The position numbers and the translations under genes were made by a program. A stretch of DNA of 64,000 nt from Allium sativum (taxonomy: Eukaryota; Streptophyta; Magnoliopsida; Asparagales; Amaryllidaceae). Below are positions 36,576 through 48,565 of the stretch, piece by piece. Location of the stretch: NCBI GenBank assembly GCA_030737875.1, contig CM060923.1, positions 493,856,453 to 493,920,452 on the forward strand. The letters run 5' to 3'. The stretch's first letter is position 1, and each line of letters begins with the position of its first letter. The notes below the pieces were generated by a model that saw only the letters and a list, made by a program, of their open reading frames with translations, was not told where the DNA came from and searched no databases.

Positions 36576-37896
36576 GATTCGAGAGAGAATTATGCATTAG
36601 ATTTCGACTGTATCGAATGTAGGAAAGTACTATTTACTTTCTGGTTTTTAAATCAAGATTTATTTATTAAAAAAAAATTTATTTAAATTAAGGTATAAAA
36701 GTTTTATTTAAAGTTAGATATTTAGGAAGTTGGGATTATAAATCTATTTTTATAACTAATGATTTTGGAAGTTTCATTTCACCTAGCTGTATACCCGTGA
36801 TGTATTTGGGGAAATCAATTTGTGATTTGGTGGGTATGACGATGTGACATTCAAAGTACATAAAGGTGTGATCTATATGTTATGGCCTCTAGGCTCACAA
36901 CCGGGAAATGGTATAAAATCGGGTAGGTCACATAGCTAAGTGGTTGGCTGCCAATTAGGGTGTATTGTCACCTGATCTAGAGTTTCATTTACTTCTTTAA
37001 CCTATTATGATGTTATCCCTTTCGAGAAACGGTTGTTGATCCCAACCGTTGGTGATAATACATTCGGTACACTCAAGCGAAATGAGTGACCGGTCATGTT
37101 TAGCCTGGGTTACAAGATGTTGTTGTTGAACCCGGTGTATTCCTCTCTAGAGATACACTGTCGGAAGGTGGTCCCATAACTTTCCAGTTGGAATTCATTT
37201 ACCAATAAACCCGCAGTTTTTTATTATATATTATGTATGTGGAACGTGAGAAGAAAGCCTTCTGCTAGATGATTATTATATTGTGGTTGATAGACATTAT
37301 TATGATATCAAAAGGATTTTGATATAAAGATTATCATTTCTTTCAAAAGGATTTTTGAATGTTGGACCAAGTGTTTTTTATTCTCATATGGGAAAAACCC
37401 GTTCCGTGTTATATGGCGTGGTCTTATGAGATATCGTTTAATTGCTCAAACTGTTTTAAATGGTTTTACTCACACCAGTCCCATGACTGACCCGGAGTTT
37501 ATTTTGTTTTGTTTTCCTTAAACTCTTGGGTGCCCAATTTTGTACGGGCAGTCAAGTAGTCGGGATTTTACAGATATACTTGGAGAGCTTGGAGAAGAAG
37601 GCTTCAAGAATATATAGCTATTGTTTATTTCCACTGTGTTGTAAGTGTTATACTCTGATAATGTTACTGTATACATATACTGATTTTATTATGTATCTAT
37701 TATATATTGTTTGTTCTGCTTTGAGATTCGTAATTACTCTGATGTTGTATGTTCTTCTTCTTCTATTCTAAGTTTCTATCTTATCTATTCTCACCCTCTA
37801 ATTTCTTTCATGGACTATCCGGTGTTTCTGATGCTTAGATAGTCGACATTGAGTTTATGTCGATAACCAAGTTCGAGAAAACCCCGGGTCGTTACA

Positions 37897-39376
37897 GTGG
37901 TATCAGAGCTGAAGGTTAAGTAATTACCTTGGCTCTATGGTGTGGCTCAATAGAGATGGGGTTAACAATACCCTAGATTGAGTTGAGTGTAAATATATGA
38001 GCGTGTATTTGTTATTCAATATAAAATGGTTTTATACTATGGAGATTTATTGGTTAAGTTGTTTTTGGGTTCTGGTCCATCAGTTTGATCCACTGTATCG
38101 GTAGGAGTTTATAAACACTCGAATACAATGAACCCACATGATATGTTTTGAAAAGAGGGGAAATGACATAATACCCAAAATCATATTTTGATATAAAAGT
38201 ATGATTAATATTTGAAGTATTATCGTATATTGAATGTATTGGTTGTGATTATAATCAGATAAGATTATAATTGAAACGGTTATGTAAATAACCAATCAAA
38301 TTTCGTATAAGTATTACGAAGCGAATTGAATCTGAATTTAAATCAGAATTGAAATTAAAACTTTGGAAATTTGAATAAGTGTTAGTAAATGAATATGGAT
38401 TGGATATAAGAGAATTTTAAAATCTTGGGAGATTTTAAATTGTTTTAAAGCATTGTAATTGGTATTTTGAAATGAATTTCAAAATGGAAGTGTTTAGATA
38501 TGGTTTTGAAAGTGATATTGTATTGAACGCACTTCGATAGCTGGAAATAGATTCTGATGATGATCATGACATCATCGGTGTTTATTTTCGAGTTGTAAGT
38601 GACGGATTACTACCAAAACTTTTGTTTTGGGAATGTTTTGCGAAAAAAAGTTGTTTGAATTTTGAAAAGAATTATTTGATTTTTTTTTTTTTTGAGAAAA
38701 GCAAAGTGGTTTAAGAACTCCTAGGAAAAAGAATGTTGAATTATAATGGACTGATCGTTAAAATTAAAAACAAGATAAATAATACTTGTGAAAGCAAACT
38801 GAAATTGAAAATATTTAATTAATGAAGTTTATGGATGAAACTTAACGAGGTTAAGTAAATTGGATTGGTGAGTTAAGGATTTGGAATCGAGAATGAAACT
38901 CGAGTTGAAATGAGATCTGGTTTGAATATAAGAGAATGAATTGATTGGAGTTGACTAAGATGGCATTTATATATGTTGAATGGGTAATAGATGGAAAGGA
39001 TATAACAGTATGCCCAACAAAAAAGTACAAGTTTATTTTTATATAGGTTTGGTGATTTATGAGCCGAATTGGCAAGCCACTTGGCTGTTTGATTTTTTTT
39101 GGGTTGGAGAAGACCCAGAGAGGCGAGTTGTAGTTGTACCGATTGAGCAGTACAAAGAAGGTGCTGGCGAAATTTTTCGGAAATTTCGGGTGTTAGAAAA
39201 TTTTCAGGATTTTTGAAAATTTTCGTTGATAAGAATTAAATAATATTTTAATTGAAATTAAATTGGTTCAGTTGAAACTGAAGTTAAAGAAGTAAACAAA
39301 TAATTTTTACCCAGTTAATAGGGTTTGTTTTCTACTTTAGCAATTTCGAGGATGAAATTATTTTAAGGGGGAAGAA
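37897..39376 (+). other. Internal region of the giant-LTR element without genes
   Basis: Primer site TGGTATCAGAGCTG at 37898-37911 (initiator tRNA-Met), then 1.4 kb of AT-rich sequence with no ORF of note, ending with the polypurine tract AAGGGGGAAGAA at 39365-39376. The last part, CAATTTCGAGGATGAAAT, is like the end of chromovirus internal regions, a remnant of the autonomous parent. Confidence 0.8.
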
Positions 39377-40435
39377 TGTAATGACCCGTATTTTATGGAT
39401 AATAAATAATTTATTTAATTATTTAAATAAAGGTTTGGTAATTTAAAATGACTAGAATTAAATAATATTGAATATTTAATTAATATAAATAATAGAATAA
39501 TATATTTAATTTTCGAAATAGTCTGGAATAGTGGAATTCACAATATTGTGTGAACTGGACAATTTAAAATATATTATTCAGTTTAGAGTTGAATTATATT
39601 AACGAATATATTTAATGAACGATCATTGAACATATAAATTTTATTATAATTATAATCAAGCTTGAAATGGCGCGGCAGTTCGTAATTTGGCGATACGAAC
39701 TTTAAACGAATATACAGAATCCGTTTTAAGACGGATTTCTGTGAAACAAGAAACGTTCGGAGCTGGTGAAGTATGTTTTTCTAATAGAAGAGAAAAATCG
39801 AGATTTCGTCGTGTAGATTATGATTTATGTCCAAATCAAATTTTCTAAAAGTCGCTATGAAATTCCTTTACAATTTTATAACTATTTATTTATATTTTAA
39901 AAGGATTTTCAATATAAATTGAACACTGAATTAACCTGGATTTGAAATGTCAAGTTATAAAATCCCGATATATTTATTTTGGAGCTGTATGGTATTCTAT
40001 TGTGAATATATACAATAATATTTATTTATAAATATTTAATTTAATTATTTTTAGATATATTAATATTCAAATGGGTTTATTTAGAGCTTTAAAAATAGCC
40101 AGTTTTGCAAACGACCTCCGTTTTCGAAGAAACTAATTTTGTTGGATCCGGAATATTAAATTATTGTTAGATTTCAATTTTCGTGATTTTTTATGTCAAT
40201 ATGTAATGTGAAAAACAGACAATAATTTGGCTTTAAAAATACGTTGTGTGAGCAAACGGATTCGGAATTCGACGAAACAAGTTTTGTTGGGTCCGTAATG
40301 TCAAACTGTAGTTGTACGTCCATTTTTGTCGAATTTGGGTATTATACGTGATCATAGGGATTTTTAATGATAAATACAAGTAGCGTTTGATTAAAAATTA
40401 ATAAATTAATAAATATAAAAATATTATACTTACCC

Positions 40436-40443
40436 TATAAATA
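40436..40443 (+). promoter_or_regulatory. TATA box of the 3' LTR
   Basis: TATAAATA, the counterpart of 33945-33952. Confidence 0.55.
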
Positions 40444-41739
40444 CCATACCATCCTCTAACCCTAAATTCAGTTTTCCTCTGGTTAAAAATAAGCATGCCA
40501 CCACCAGAACACTTCCTCAAACCTAATCATGACAATTAAAAATTCAAAAGAAATAGAAATAAATTTCTATAAATTACGAAAGTGGTATGTTTGAATTCGC
40601 AAGGGGAAGAGCTTCAATCTGATGTCAGTTTTAATTGGTGCGATGCATTTTCATGAGTACTCAAAAGTCAACAACGAACTAGGGTTGAACAAATTCATGA
40701 GCTAAGAGCACCAATGTGAGGTTCAAATGTCATATTTTTTATCAGAATGGAATAGTACATCAGTTGTGGAATTTTTGGCAAGTTCGGGATGATTAATTGT
40801 CACGCGTGTTACTGGCGAACCCAAGTCGAGCTCATAGTCGCGAATGACAGGGCTATTGCGAGTTGGTTGTAATGGAGAAGAGAGGAAGGAGTTCGGGAAG
40901 AGGAGCTTGATGGCGAAATCGGTTTGAAAATCCATGAACGGAAGAGGAGAACGAAGCTGGGGAGGATGGGATTTTCTATTTTTCAGGAGTTTGAAAAATA
41001 TAGAATGGGGAAGAAGGAGTATGCTGAAGCAAACGGGTTGGTGGAGAATATAATAGTGCGGCCCAAATTTAAACGGTGAAGCCCAAATCAAATTTTATTT
41101 ATGTTTAATTCAATATTAAATAGCGTATTAACTTAGAACCATCATATCTTATCCATACGTTAACCGAATTCAGCAAAACAAGATCCATTGGGATCGTATG
41201 GACGGCGGCTACACAAATGGTACTGATTAGGAGTGAATTAGAGCTCGTTACAATTTATAGCGAAATAAATTATCGTTTCGAATCAACCGATGGTTATCGT
41301 TATTTAACGATGATCGTCCAATGTGAGTAAAACTCACTAATTCTATCAGTTTATATTTTTATAAATATAATCTAGTAATGATAAATGTTGATTGACTGTT
41401 GTGTGAGGATTGTTTGGTTGAATTGCTTATGTATTGGTTGAAATTATAGATAACGATATATATATATATAAATCGTTAATCAAATAGTGATTCTGTTTAT
41501 CAGGATATTTCATATTGAAATGAAATCGATGTTATTATATTGATTAACATCTGCGTATGCAGGGAAACAGGTCGGAACATTTATTTTACTGTTTTCCATA
41601 TATGGTGATATATGATGTGCTATATAATCTGTTGTTGATGATGTGTGTTAGAATGATATTGATCATTGTTATTTGGTATTTTAAATACCATAAGAAATAC
41701 TGGAATATAAAAAGGGAATTTTCAATGTTATATTGAAAA

Positions 41740-42340
41740 AGAAATATATATAAAATCAAAGGAATTTATAAAAGAGATATTTATAAAATCAAAGGATTTT
41801 ATAAAAAGAAATATTTTTAAAATGAATAGAATTTTACAAAAGGAATTATTTATATAATAAATATGATTTTATATAAGGAAGTATTTATTTAGAAAATAAA
41901 AAGAATTGAAAATGAAATATTTGTAAAACATTTATAAATAGAATTGAAAAGGAAATATTTGTAAAACAAATAAATAGAATTGAAAAAGGAAGTATTTATT
42001 TAGAAAATAAATAGAATTGTAAAGGAAATATTTGTAAAACATTTACAAATAGAATTAAAAAGGAAATATTTGTAAAACAAATAAATAGTATTGAAAAGGA
42101 AGTATTTATTTAGAAAATAAATATAATTGAAAAGGAAATATTTGTAAAATAAGTAAATAGAATTGAAAAAGGAAGTATTTATTTAGAAAATAAATAGAAT
42201 TAAGAAGGAAATATTTGTAAAACATTTACAAATAGAATTAAAGGAAATATTTATAAAATAAATAGAATTATAGAAAAAGAATTATTGGGAAATAAACAGG
42301 ATATTATAAAAGGAAGTATTTTATAAAATGAATAGAATTT
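41740..42340. repeat. AT-rich tandem repeat, 3' LTR
   Basis: Counterpart of 35260-35860, with the same alternating AATAGAATTG units. Confidence 0.7.
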
Positions 42341-42567
42341 TATAAAAAGGAAATATGTGAAAAATGAATATTAAATAGAAATCTGTTTTAACAGAAAAAA
42401 TGGAGAAGATTAATTTATAAATAATGTTTTATAAATTAAGTAAAATATTTATAATTTGATAAATTGAAATTATAAGTCTGAATTTTTATAGAGAAGTGAA
42501 AAATCGGTTTTAACACCGATATTTGAAAATAGAATGTAAATGCAACATCTATAAAGGAAATTATTAA

Positions 42568-43040
42568 GGATCGAATGTAAGTCATTAGAAGAGAGTTAAT
42601 CGAATGTAAGTCATTCGAAGAGAGTAAATTGAATGTAAGTCATTCGAAGAGAGTAAATCGAATGTAAATCATTCAAAGAGAGTAAGTTGAATGTAAGTCA
42701 TTCGAAGAGAGTAAGTCGAATGTATGTCATTCGAAGAGAGTAAATCGAATGTAAGTCATTAGAAGAGAGTAAATCGAATGTAAGTCATTCGAAGAGAGTT
42801 AATCGAATGTAAGTCATTCGAAGAGAGTAAATCGAATGTAAGTCATTCGAAGAGAGTAAATAGAATGTAAGTCATTCGAAGAGAGTTAATCGAATGCAAG
42901 TCATTCGAAGAGAGTAAATCGAATGTAAATCATTCGAAGAGAGTTAATCGAATGTAAGTCATTCGAAGAGAGTTAATCGAATGTAAGTCATTCGAAGAGA
43001 GTTAATCGAATGTAAATCATTCGAAGGAGAGTTATCAAAT
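42568..43040. repeat. 28-bp hairpin minisatellite, 3' LTR (about 17 units)
   Basis: Same TCGAATG...CATTCGA unit as in the 5' LTR; the AAGTC form is commoner here, and unit order differs, so the two arrays have changed since insertion. Confidence 0.9.
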
Positions 43041-43209
43041 AGAAGTGATTCGAGAGAGAATTATGCATTAGATTTTATCGAATGTAGGAAAGTACTATTT
43101 ACTTTCTGATTTTTAAATCAAGATTTATTTATTAAATAAATCGTTTATTTAAATTAAGGTATAAAAGTTTTATTTAAAGTTAGATATTTAGGAAGTTAGG
43201 ATTATAAAT

Positions 43210-44065
43210 CTATTTTTTTTTTAAATGATTTTTGTAAAAGAAGTGGGTTCGTAAATTGAAACCGAGAGTTACATAAGAAAGTTTGTTGAAGATTTAGAAG
43301 ATGAACTTTGTCTATTTCGAAGTTAGAAATGTTGTTCAGTAAAGGTCTGAGAGGTAGTTATACCCCAACTTGATTGACTTCGCTTTTCACTAAGGAATGG
43401 TTAAGGTTCGATAGTGAAGGTTGGTTAAGTGAATTTAGTTAATGAGTGTAATGTTTTGAGTTGGCATAGCGATGTTTTATTTAAAACATCTATTTAAATC
43501 CAAATGTAGGAGTTTCATAAATGTTTTCTAATTTAGAAAGTAAGAAATGGAAATGTTAATAAAGTATATTTTCTAAATTTAGAAAATAAGAAATGTTGAA
43601 TATATGGAAATAGGAAATGACAAATGAATAACTTAATGAAATAAAGAGATAAATGTTAAATGATGATTGGTCGATATAATTTCCATATGGAAATAATATC
43701 GTTGTTTGCATACGTGTTTTTCTTTGATAGTTAACTCCCTAACTATCGAAGTTTTTGACCATTTTTCCGTCATCAATACGGAGAGACCGGAATCAGATTC
43801 ATTATCTGAAAACCACTCTGTATGGGCATTAGCGTTGCGAGTCAAATATGATGAAGATAATTGAAGACGGAGTAATGCAAGGGCTATTCTGGCGATCCTA
43901 GGTAGAAATTGCCTAAGATGGATATAAAGAATAGTGCCTTTGGTTTGTCCAGTCCCAGGACGACTTGTATGGATGAATGTCTGACATAGTATATTTAATA
44001 GATCGCATAAGTTGATCTCTTCAAATGTATTTACGTTTGGTGGAGAAGGAATTTGTTTCTCCTAA
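43210..44065. other. Segment present only in the 3' LTR
   Basis: The LTRs align on both sides (left of 43210 with 36752, right of 44065 with about 36790) but these roughly 0.8 kb have only about 40 bases opposite them. I see no transposon ends or target duplication at the borders, so a deletion in the 5' LTR is likelier than an insertion here. Its open frames resemble nothing known. Confidence 0.6.
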
Positions 44066-45180
44066 CTATATACCCGTGATATGTTTGGGGAAATCAATTT
44101 GTGATTTGGTGGGTATGACGATGTGACATTCAAAGTAAATAAAGGTGTGATCTATACGTTATGGCCTCTAGGCTCACAACCGGGAAATGGTATAAAATCG
44201 GGTAGGTCGCATAGCTAAGTGGTTGGCTGCCAATTAGGGTGTACTGTCACCTGATCTAGAGTTTCATTTACTTCTTTAACCTATTTTGATGCTGTCCCTT
44301 TCGGGAAACGGTTGTTGATCCCAACTGTTGGTGATAATACATTCGGTACACTCAAGCGAAATGAGTGACCGGTCATGTTTAGCTTGGGTCACAAGATGTT
44401 CTTGTTGAACCCAGTGTATTCCTCTCTAGAGATACATTGTCGGAAGGTGGTCCCATACCTTGCCAGTTGGAATTCATTTACTAATAAATGCCACAGTTTT
44501 TTATTATATATTATGTATGTGGAACGTGAGATGAAAGCGTTCTGCTAGATGATTATTATATTTTGGTTGATAGACACTATTATAATATCAAAAGGATTTT
44601 GATATAAAGATTATCGTTTCTTTCAAAAGGATTTTTGAATGTTGGACCAAGTGTTTTGGATTCTCATAAGGGAAAAACCCATTACGTGTTATACGGCGTG
44701 GTCTTATGAGATATCGTTTAATTGCTCAAACAGTTTTAAATGGTTTTACTCACACCAGTCCCATAACTGACCCGGAGTTTATTTTGTTTTGTTTTCCCCA
44801 AACTCTTGGGTTCCCAATTTTGTACGAGCAGTCAAGTAGTCAGGATTTTACAGGCATACTTGGAGAGCTTGGAGCAGGAGGCTTCAGGTATATATAGCTA
44901 TTGTTTATTTCCGTTGTGTTGTAAGTGTTATACTCTGATAATGTTACTGTATACATATACTGATTTTATTTCAAAGTTATGTATCTATTATATATTGTTC
45001 GTTCCGCTGTGAGATTCATGTTTACTTTGATGTTGTATGTTCTTCTTCTATTCTAAGTTTCTATCTTATCTATTCTCACCCTATAATTCTTTCATGGACT
45101 ATCCGGTGTTTCTGATGGTCGGATAGTCGACATTGAGTTTATGTCGATAACCAAGGTCGCGAAAACCCTGGGTCGTTACA

Positions 45181-45185
45181 GTTCC
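45181..45185. repeat. Target site duplication GTTCC, right
   Basis: Pairs with 32868-32872. Its presence fixes the 12,308-base element as one insertion. Confidence 0.9.
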
Positions 45186-46670
45186 CATAAGGTGCCATGG
45201 AATTACCAGCCCGGTAAAACCAAAAATCAAAGAATCCTTAACCTTAACAAGAAAAGCAAGCAACGAAGTGGAAGTATTACTCTTGGAAACGCAAATTGGT
45301 TCTACTATAAGATTTATTGAAGCATATTTGGCCTGAAGGCCTTTAAGGGTAAGTCCTTATGAAGTAAAATCAAGAGTAATGACACCTCAAGTGTTCGATA
45401 GCCATATTAAATGCTTATCAACAATACAAAGTAGTCCACCTTTATGAGGAGAAAACAATATGTCAACAGAAGATACCAATTTATAGGAGAGAAAGAGCTT
45501 GTTGCCACCGGAAGATAGGAAAGAAAGAATGATCGAAGCTTCATCTAATATAAAGACGCCATGCTTCATATACGACGGGACTACAGACCCCGAAGAGCAC
45601 CTTGCTGCCTTTAAGAGTTATATGGATTTCCATAATGCTTTTGGAACCATGATGTGCCGAATGTTTCCATTAACACTACGAGAAGTAGCTGCTAAATGGT
45701 ATCGCCGATATCATGCGAAAGACATATGTCCTTGGGAACAATTCTCTTATGGCTTCTATGATAATTTTGTAGCCGTAAGAATCCAATGGTGGACTATCCT
45801 ACCATTATATGCATAAAATAAGGGAAAGAAGAATTTCTAGATGATTACTTGAAATAATTTAATACTGAAGCTTTGAGATCAGAGGGTATGAGCAACCATA
45901 ATAAGCTTGTCGTCGTCCATTCAGGGTTGATTAAGAATACACCTTTCTAGGAAAAGCTCTACATACACGGGTGCAAAGACCTACCAGAGTTTTATCACCA
46001 AGAAAACAAGTTAATTCGCATGGAGGAATTAAGCCAATCAGGAAATAAGATGTGTCGCAATCAAGAAGGAAGGGAACACAACTTTGATCAGGAACTTCAA
46101 GATGGAAAACTCGAGTTTCATAAAGGCCCGAGAAGTCTAGAGAAAGAAGGATCTAATGCAAATCCCATAACCCTAAGCAAACCCATTTCATACATATATG
46201 ACATAATGAAAGAAAGAATCAACTTCCTCGTTCCTTACATAGCCAAGAATTGTCCAAAGTCGATCGAAGGGAGGGAGTACTGCGAATATCATAAGACAAA
46301 TAGGCACAAAACTAACGAATGTAAAGTGTTGGAAGGTATAATACAGACATCTAGAAGAATTCATCGAAGATAAACTAGGAACTACTCAACAACCATTTAA
46401 TTCCAAGACATATGCCTTCACGACAGGAACCACTTCCGTGCTTGTTCCTCCTAAATCCATGTTTGCCAGCTTTATGGTAATGGTACCGGGCTCATAGGTA
46501 GCCAGGAAACCTCCGGATCTGGAATTTCCAACTCTTCTGGTGGGAATTTTTACAATTGCGGATCAAGGGACCATTACTCTAGTAAATGTCCTAAGTCCCA
46601 TACTTGTTTCATTTGCCAGGATCCGGGACATGTAACACTTTCATGTCCCATATTTCGGGAAGGTAACTAG
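45186..46670 (+). pseudogene. gag C-terminal part of Tat-like remnant B
   Basis: Continues the frame of 32061-32872. The retrotransposon gag domain is clear at 45540-45790 (IYDGTTDPEEHLAAFKSYM, CRMFPLTLREVAAKWY). A frame change occurs near 45780, after which HGCKDLPEFYHQ and a zinc-binding YCEYHKTNRHKTNEC (near 46278-46322) follow. In-frame stops occur near 45332 (TGA), 45440 (TGA), 45484 (TAG), 45818 (TAA), 45856 (TAA) and 45947 (TAG). At about 46548-46665 there is a further zinc-knuckle block, CFICQDPGHVTLSC, in another frame. The family call is secure; the protein is dead. Confidence 0.75.
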
Positions 46671-47339
46671 GTGCTTGTTAAACTCCTTACAACACTTCCA
46701 CTGAATTGAGTAGTTGTCGCTCCTGCAGTTGCTAAGTTTTATATTCATCTTGTGCTTTCTTGCGCGAGCTTTGCGTGGTTTGTATCTAAATATCTATGTT
46801 ATGAGTCGTGTACCTATTTGAGGCTTCTGCAATGTTAAGATTAGTATAAGGTTTCAACCTAGATTATCTTTTGTACCCAATCCTCGTTCTTCTAGCGATA
46901 AGGAGTTGAGAATATTATTTAAGGTCGCTAGCTCTATAAGTCAAAGATGTATGGGAAATTTTCCACCGGGTGTCATGGATGATGATATGGATGATTGAGT
47001 TGCTTTGCTTTTACGTATGCCCTGTTTAAAATTAGGGATCCTATGACATAGAAATGATTTTCTAAAAACACTTCGACGTTTTTAGTGTGACACATAACTT
47101 TTGCTTCGTGCCTGACAATAAGTTTTGCTTTATGGGTTCTCATGCTAAATGGTTACACGACATTTGATTAATTTCGCCTATCCATAAGCTTAATATGGAT
47201 ACACTTTCCATAATCCATTGATAATTTAACCATCTGCGGAACTGCTGTTTCGCTCCAAGTATTTCATGGTTTACATTACACATCACTATGCGAGTTGTGT
47301 GCTCATAACGACACGAGTTTTGTGCTCATCGCTGCATGA
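46671..47339. other. Non-coding stretch inside Tat-like remnant B
   Basis: Between the zinc-knuckle block and the repeats I find no ORF or motif of note. Short CGAGTTxTGTGCTCAT repeats begin near 47285. Confidence 0.4.
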
Positions 47340-47384
47340 GTCGTGTTCTCACTTGAGCTGTGTGATCAAGCTATAACCAAAAAG

Positions 47385-47700
47385 CACGCTCTACCTCTGC
47401 TCTGTGTGAGCACGCCCTGCCTCTTATTTAACCAAGCATGTCCTGCCTTTGCTTTGTGTGAGTACGCTCTAACTCTGCTTGTGTCATGTCATGTACGAAG
47501 GAACAAGAAGCACGAAGGGAGCAATTGGAGAACGTACATCCTCTGCTCAAATCTCATCTCGCAGAAGGGAACAAAAAGCTCAAAGGGAGCACTTGGAGCA
47601 CGTACATCCTCCACCCAATTCTCATCCCGCAAAAGGGAACAAAAAGCTCGAAGGGAGCATCCAAAAGCACGTACAACCTCTGCTTAAATAACAAACCCGA
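47385..47700. repeat. Short tandem repeats (CTCTGCT and AAGGGAACAAAAAGCTC motifs)
   Basis: Three blocks of CACGCTCTACCTCTGCT type (47385-47480), then about three units of roughly 80 bases with GGGAGCA..CACGTACATCCTC..AAGGGAACAAAAAGCTC. They correspond, inverted, to 28440-28560 and 28845-28960 in remnant A. The overlapping frames are repeat by-products. Confidence 0.6.
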
Positions 47701-47829
47701 AATAGCTATATCGAAGCCCAAAAAAGTGGCTCACTAAATCAATTCAAAGCTTAAGAAGGTAGCTTGATAATCAGAGCAAAGCCAAGACAATAGTTCGCAA
47801 GGCCGAAGGGGCACTTCTACTTAAAATTA

Positions 47830-48565
47830 GAAGTGGTTTTCTGGTCTTCTCTCAAATACCCGAATCTGGGTTTGGTTCGGGACTTTTATTTAAAACTAGA
47901 AATGGTTTTCTGGTCTTCTCTCAAATATCTGAATCTGGGTTTTGGTTCAGGACTTCTATTTAAAACCAGAAGTGGTTTTCTGGTCTTCTCTCAAATACCC
48001 GAATCTGGGTTTGGTTCGGGACTTCTATTTAAAACCAGAAGTGGTTTTCTGGTCTTCTCTCAAATACCCGAATTTGGGTTTGGTTCGGGACTTCTATTTA
48101 AAACAAGAAGTATTTTTCTAGTCTTCTCTCAAATACCTGAATTTGGGTTTGATTTGGGACTTCTATTTAAAACCAGAAGTGGTTTTCTGGTCCTCTCTCA
48201 AATACCTGAATCTGGGTTTGGTTCGGGACTTCTATTTAAAACCAGAAGTTGTTTTCTGGCCTTCTCTCAAATATCTAAATATGGGTTTGGTTCGAGAATT
48301 CTATTTAAAATCAGAAGTGGTTTTCTTGTCTTCTCTCAAATACCCGAATCTGGGTTTTATTTGGGACTTCTATTTAAAACCAGAAGTGGTTTTCTGGTCT
48401 TCTCTCAAATACCTGAATATGGGTTTAGTTCGAGATTTCTATTCAAAACTAGAAGTGGTTTTCTGGTCTTCTCCCAAATACCTGAATCCGGGTTTGGTTT
48501 AGGACTTCTAATTAAAACCAGAAGTGGTTTTCTGGTCTTCTCTCAAATACCCGAATATGGGTCTG
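47830..48565 (+). repeat. 69-bp tandem repeat, about 11 units, open in frame
   Basis: The unit contains AGAAGTGGTTTTCTGGTCTT, CTCTCAAATACCCGAATCTG and GGTTTGGTTCGGGACTTC. Since 69 is a multiple of three, one plus-strand frame stays open over 303 codons with a 23-residue repeat (SGFLVFSQIPESGFGSGLLF plus KTR). There is no ATG context, codon bias or family match to support a protein. Related to the array at 28120-28560 on the other strand. Confidence 0.8.

Larger units (their letters stand above)
32873..37896 (+). repeat. 5' LTR of the giant-LTR element
   Basis: 5,024 bases from TGTAACGACCC to GGGTCGTTACA, a perfect 11-bp terminal inverted pair. Order: AT-rich U3, TATA box at 33945, a region of about 37-bp AT-rich repeats (35260-35860), a 28-bp minisatellite (36065-36575), then a unique part. 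A segment of about 0.8 kb present in the 3' LTR is missing near 36755-36790. Confidence 0.9.
32873..45180 (+). mobile_element. Non-autonomous giant-LTR gypsy element (LARD type)
   Basis: A complete element: 5-bp target duplications, LTRs of 5,024 and 5,804 bases, a primer site, a polypurine tract and only 1,480 bases between the LTRs, with no gag or pol. This fits the LARD class (large retrotransposon derivatives). The LTR start TGTAACGACCC and the pre-polypurine motif TTTCGAGGATGAAAT resemble the Tekay-like chromovirus at 13213-22912, so a relative of that element probably supplied the enzymes. Confidence 0.88.
39377..45180 (+). repeat. 3' LTR of the giant-LTR element
   Basis: 5,804 bases, TGTAATGACCC...GGGTCGTTACA. 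It matches the 5' LTR throughout but has about 0.8 kb more between roughly 43210 and 44065, and differs in the copy number of both repeat arrays. Confidence 0.9.
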
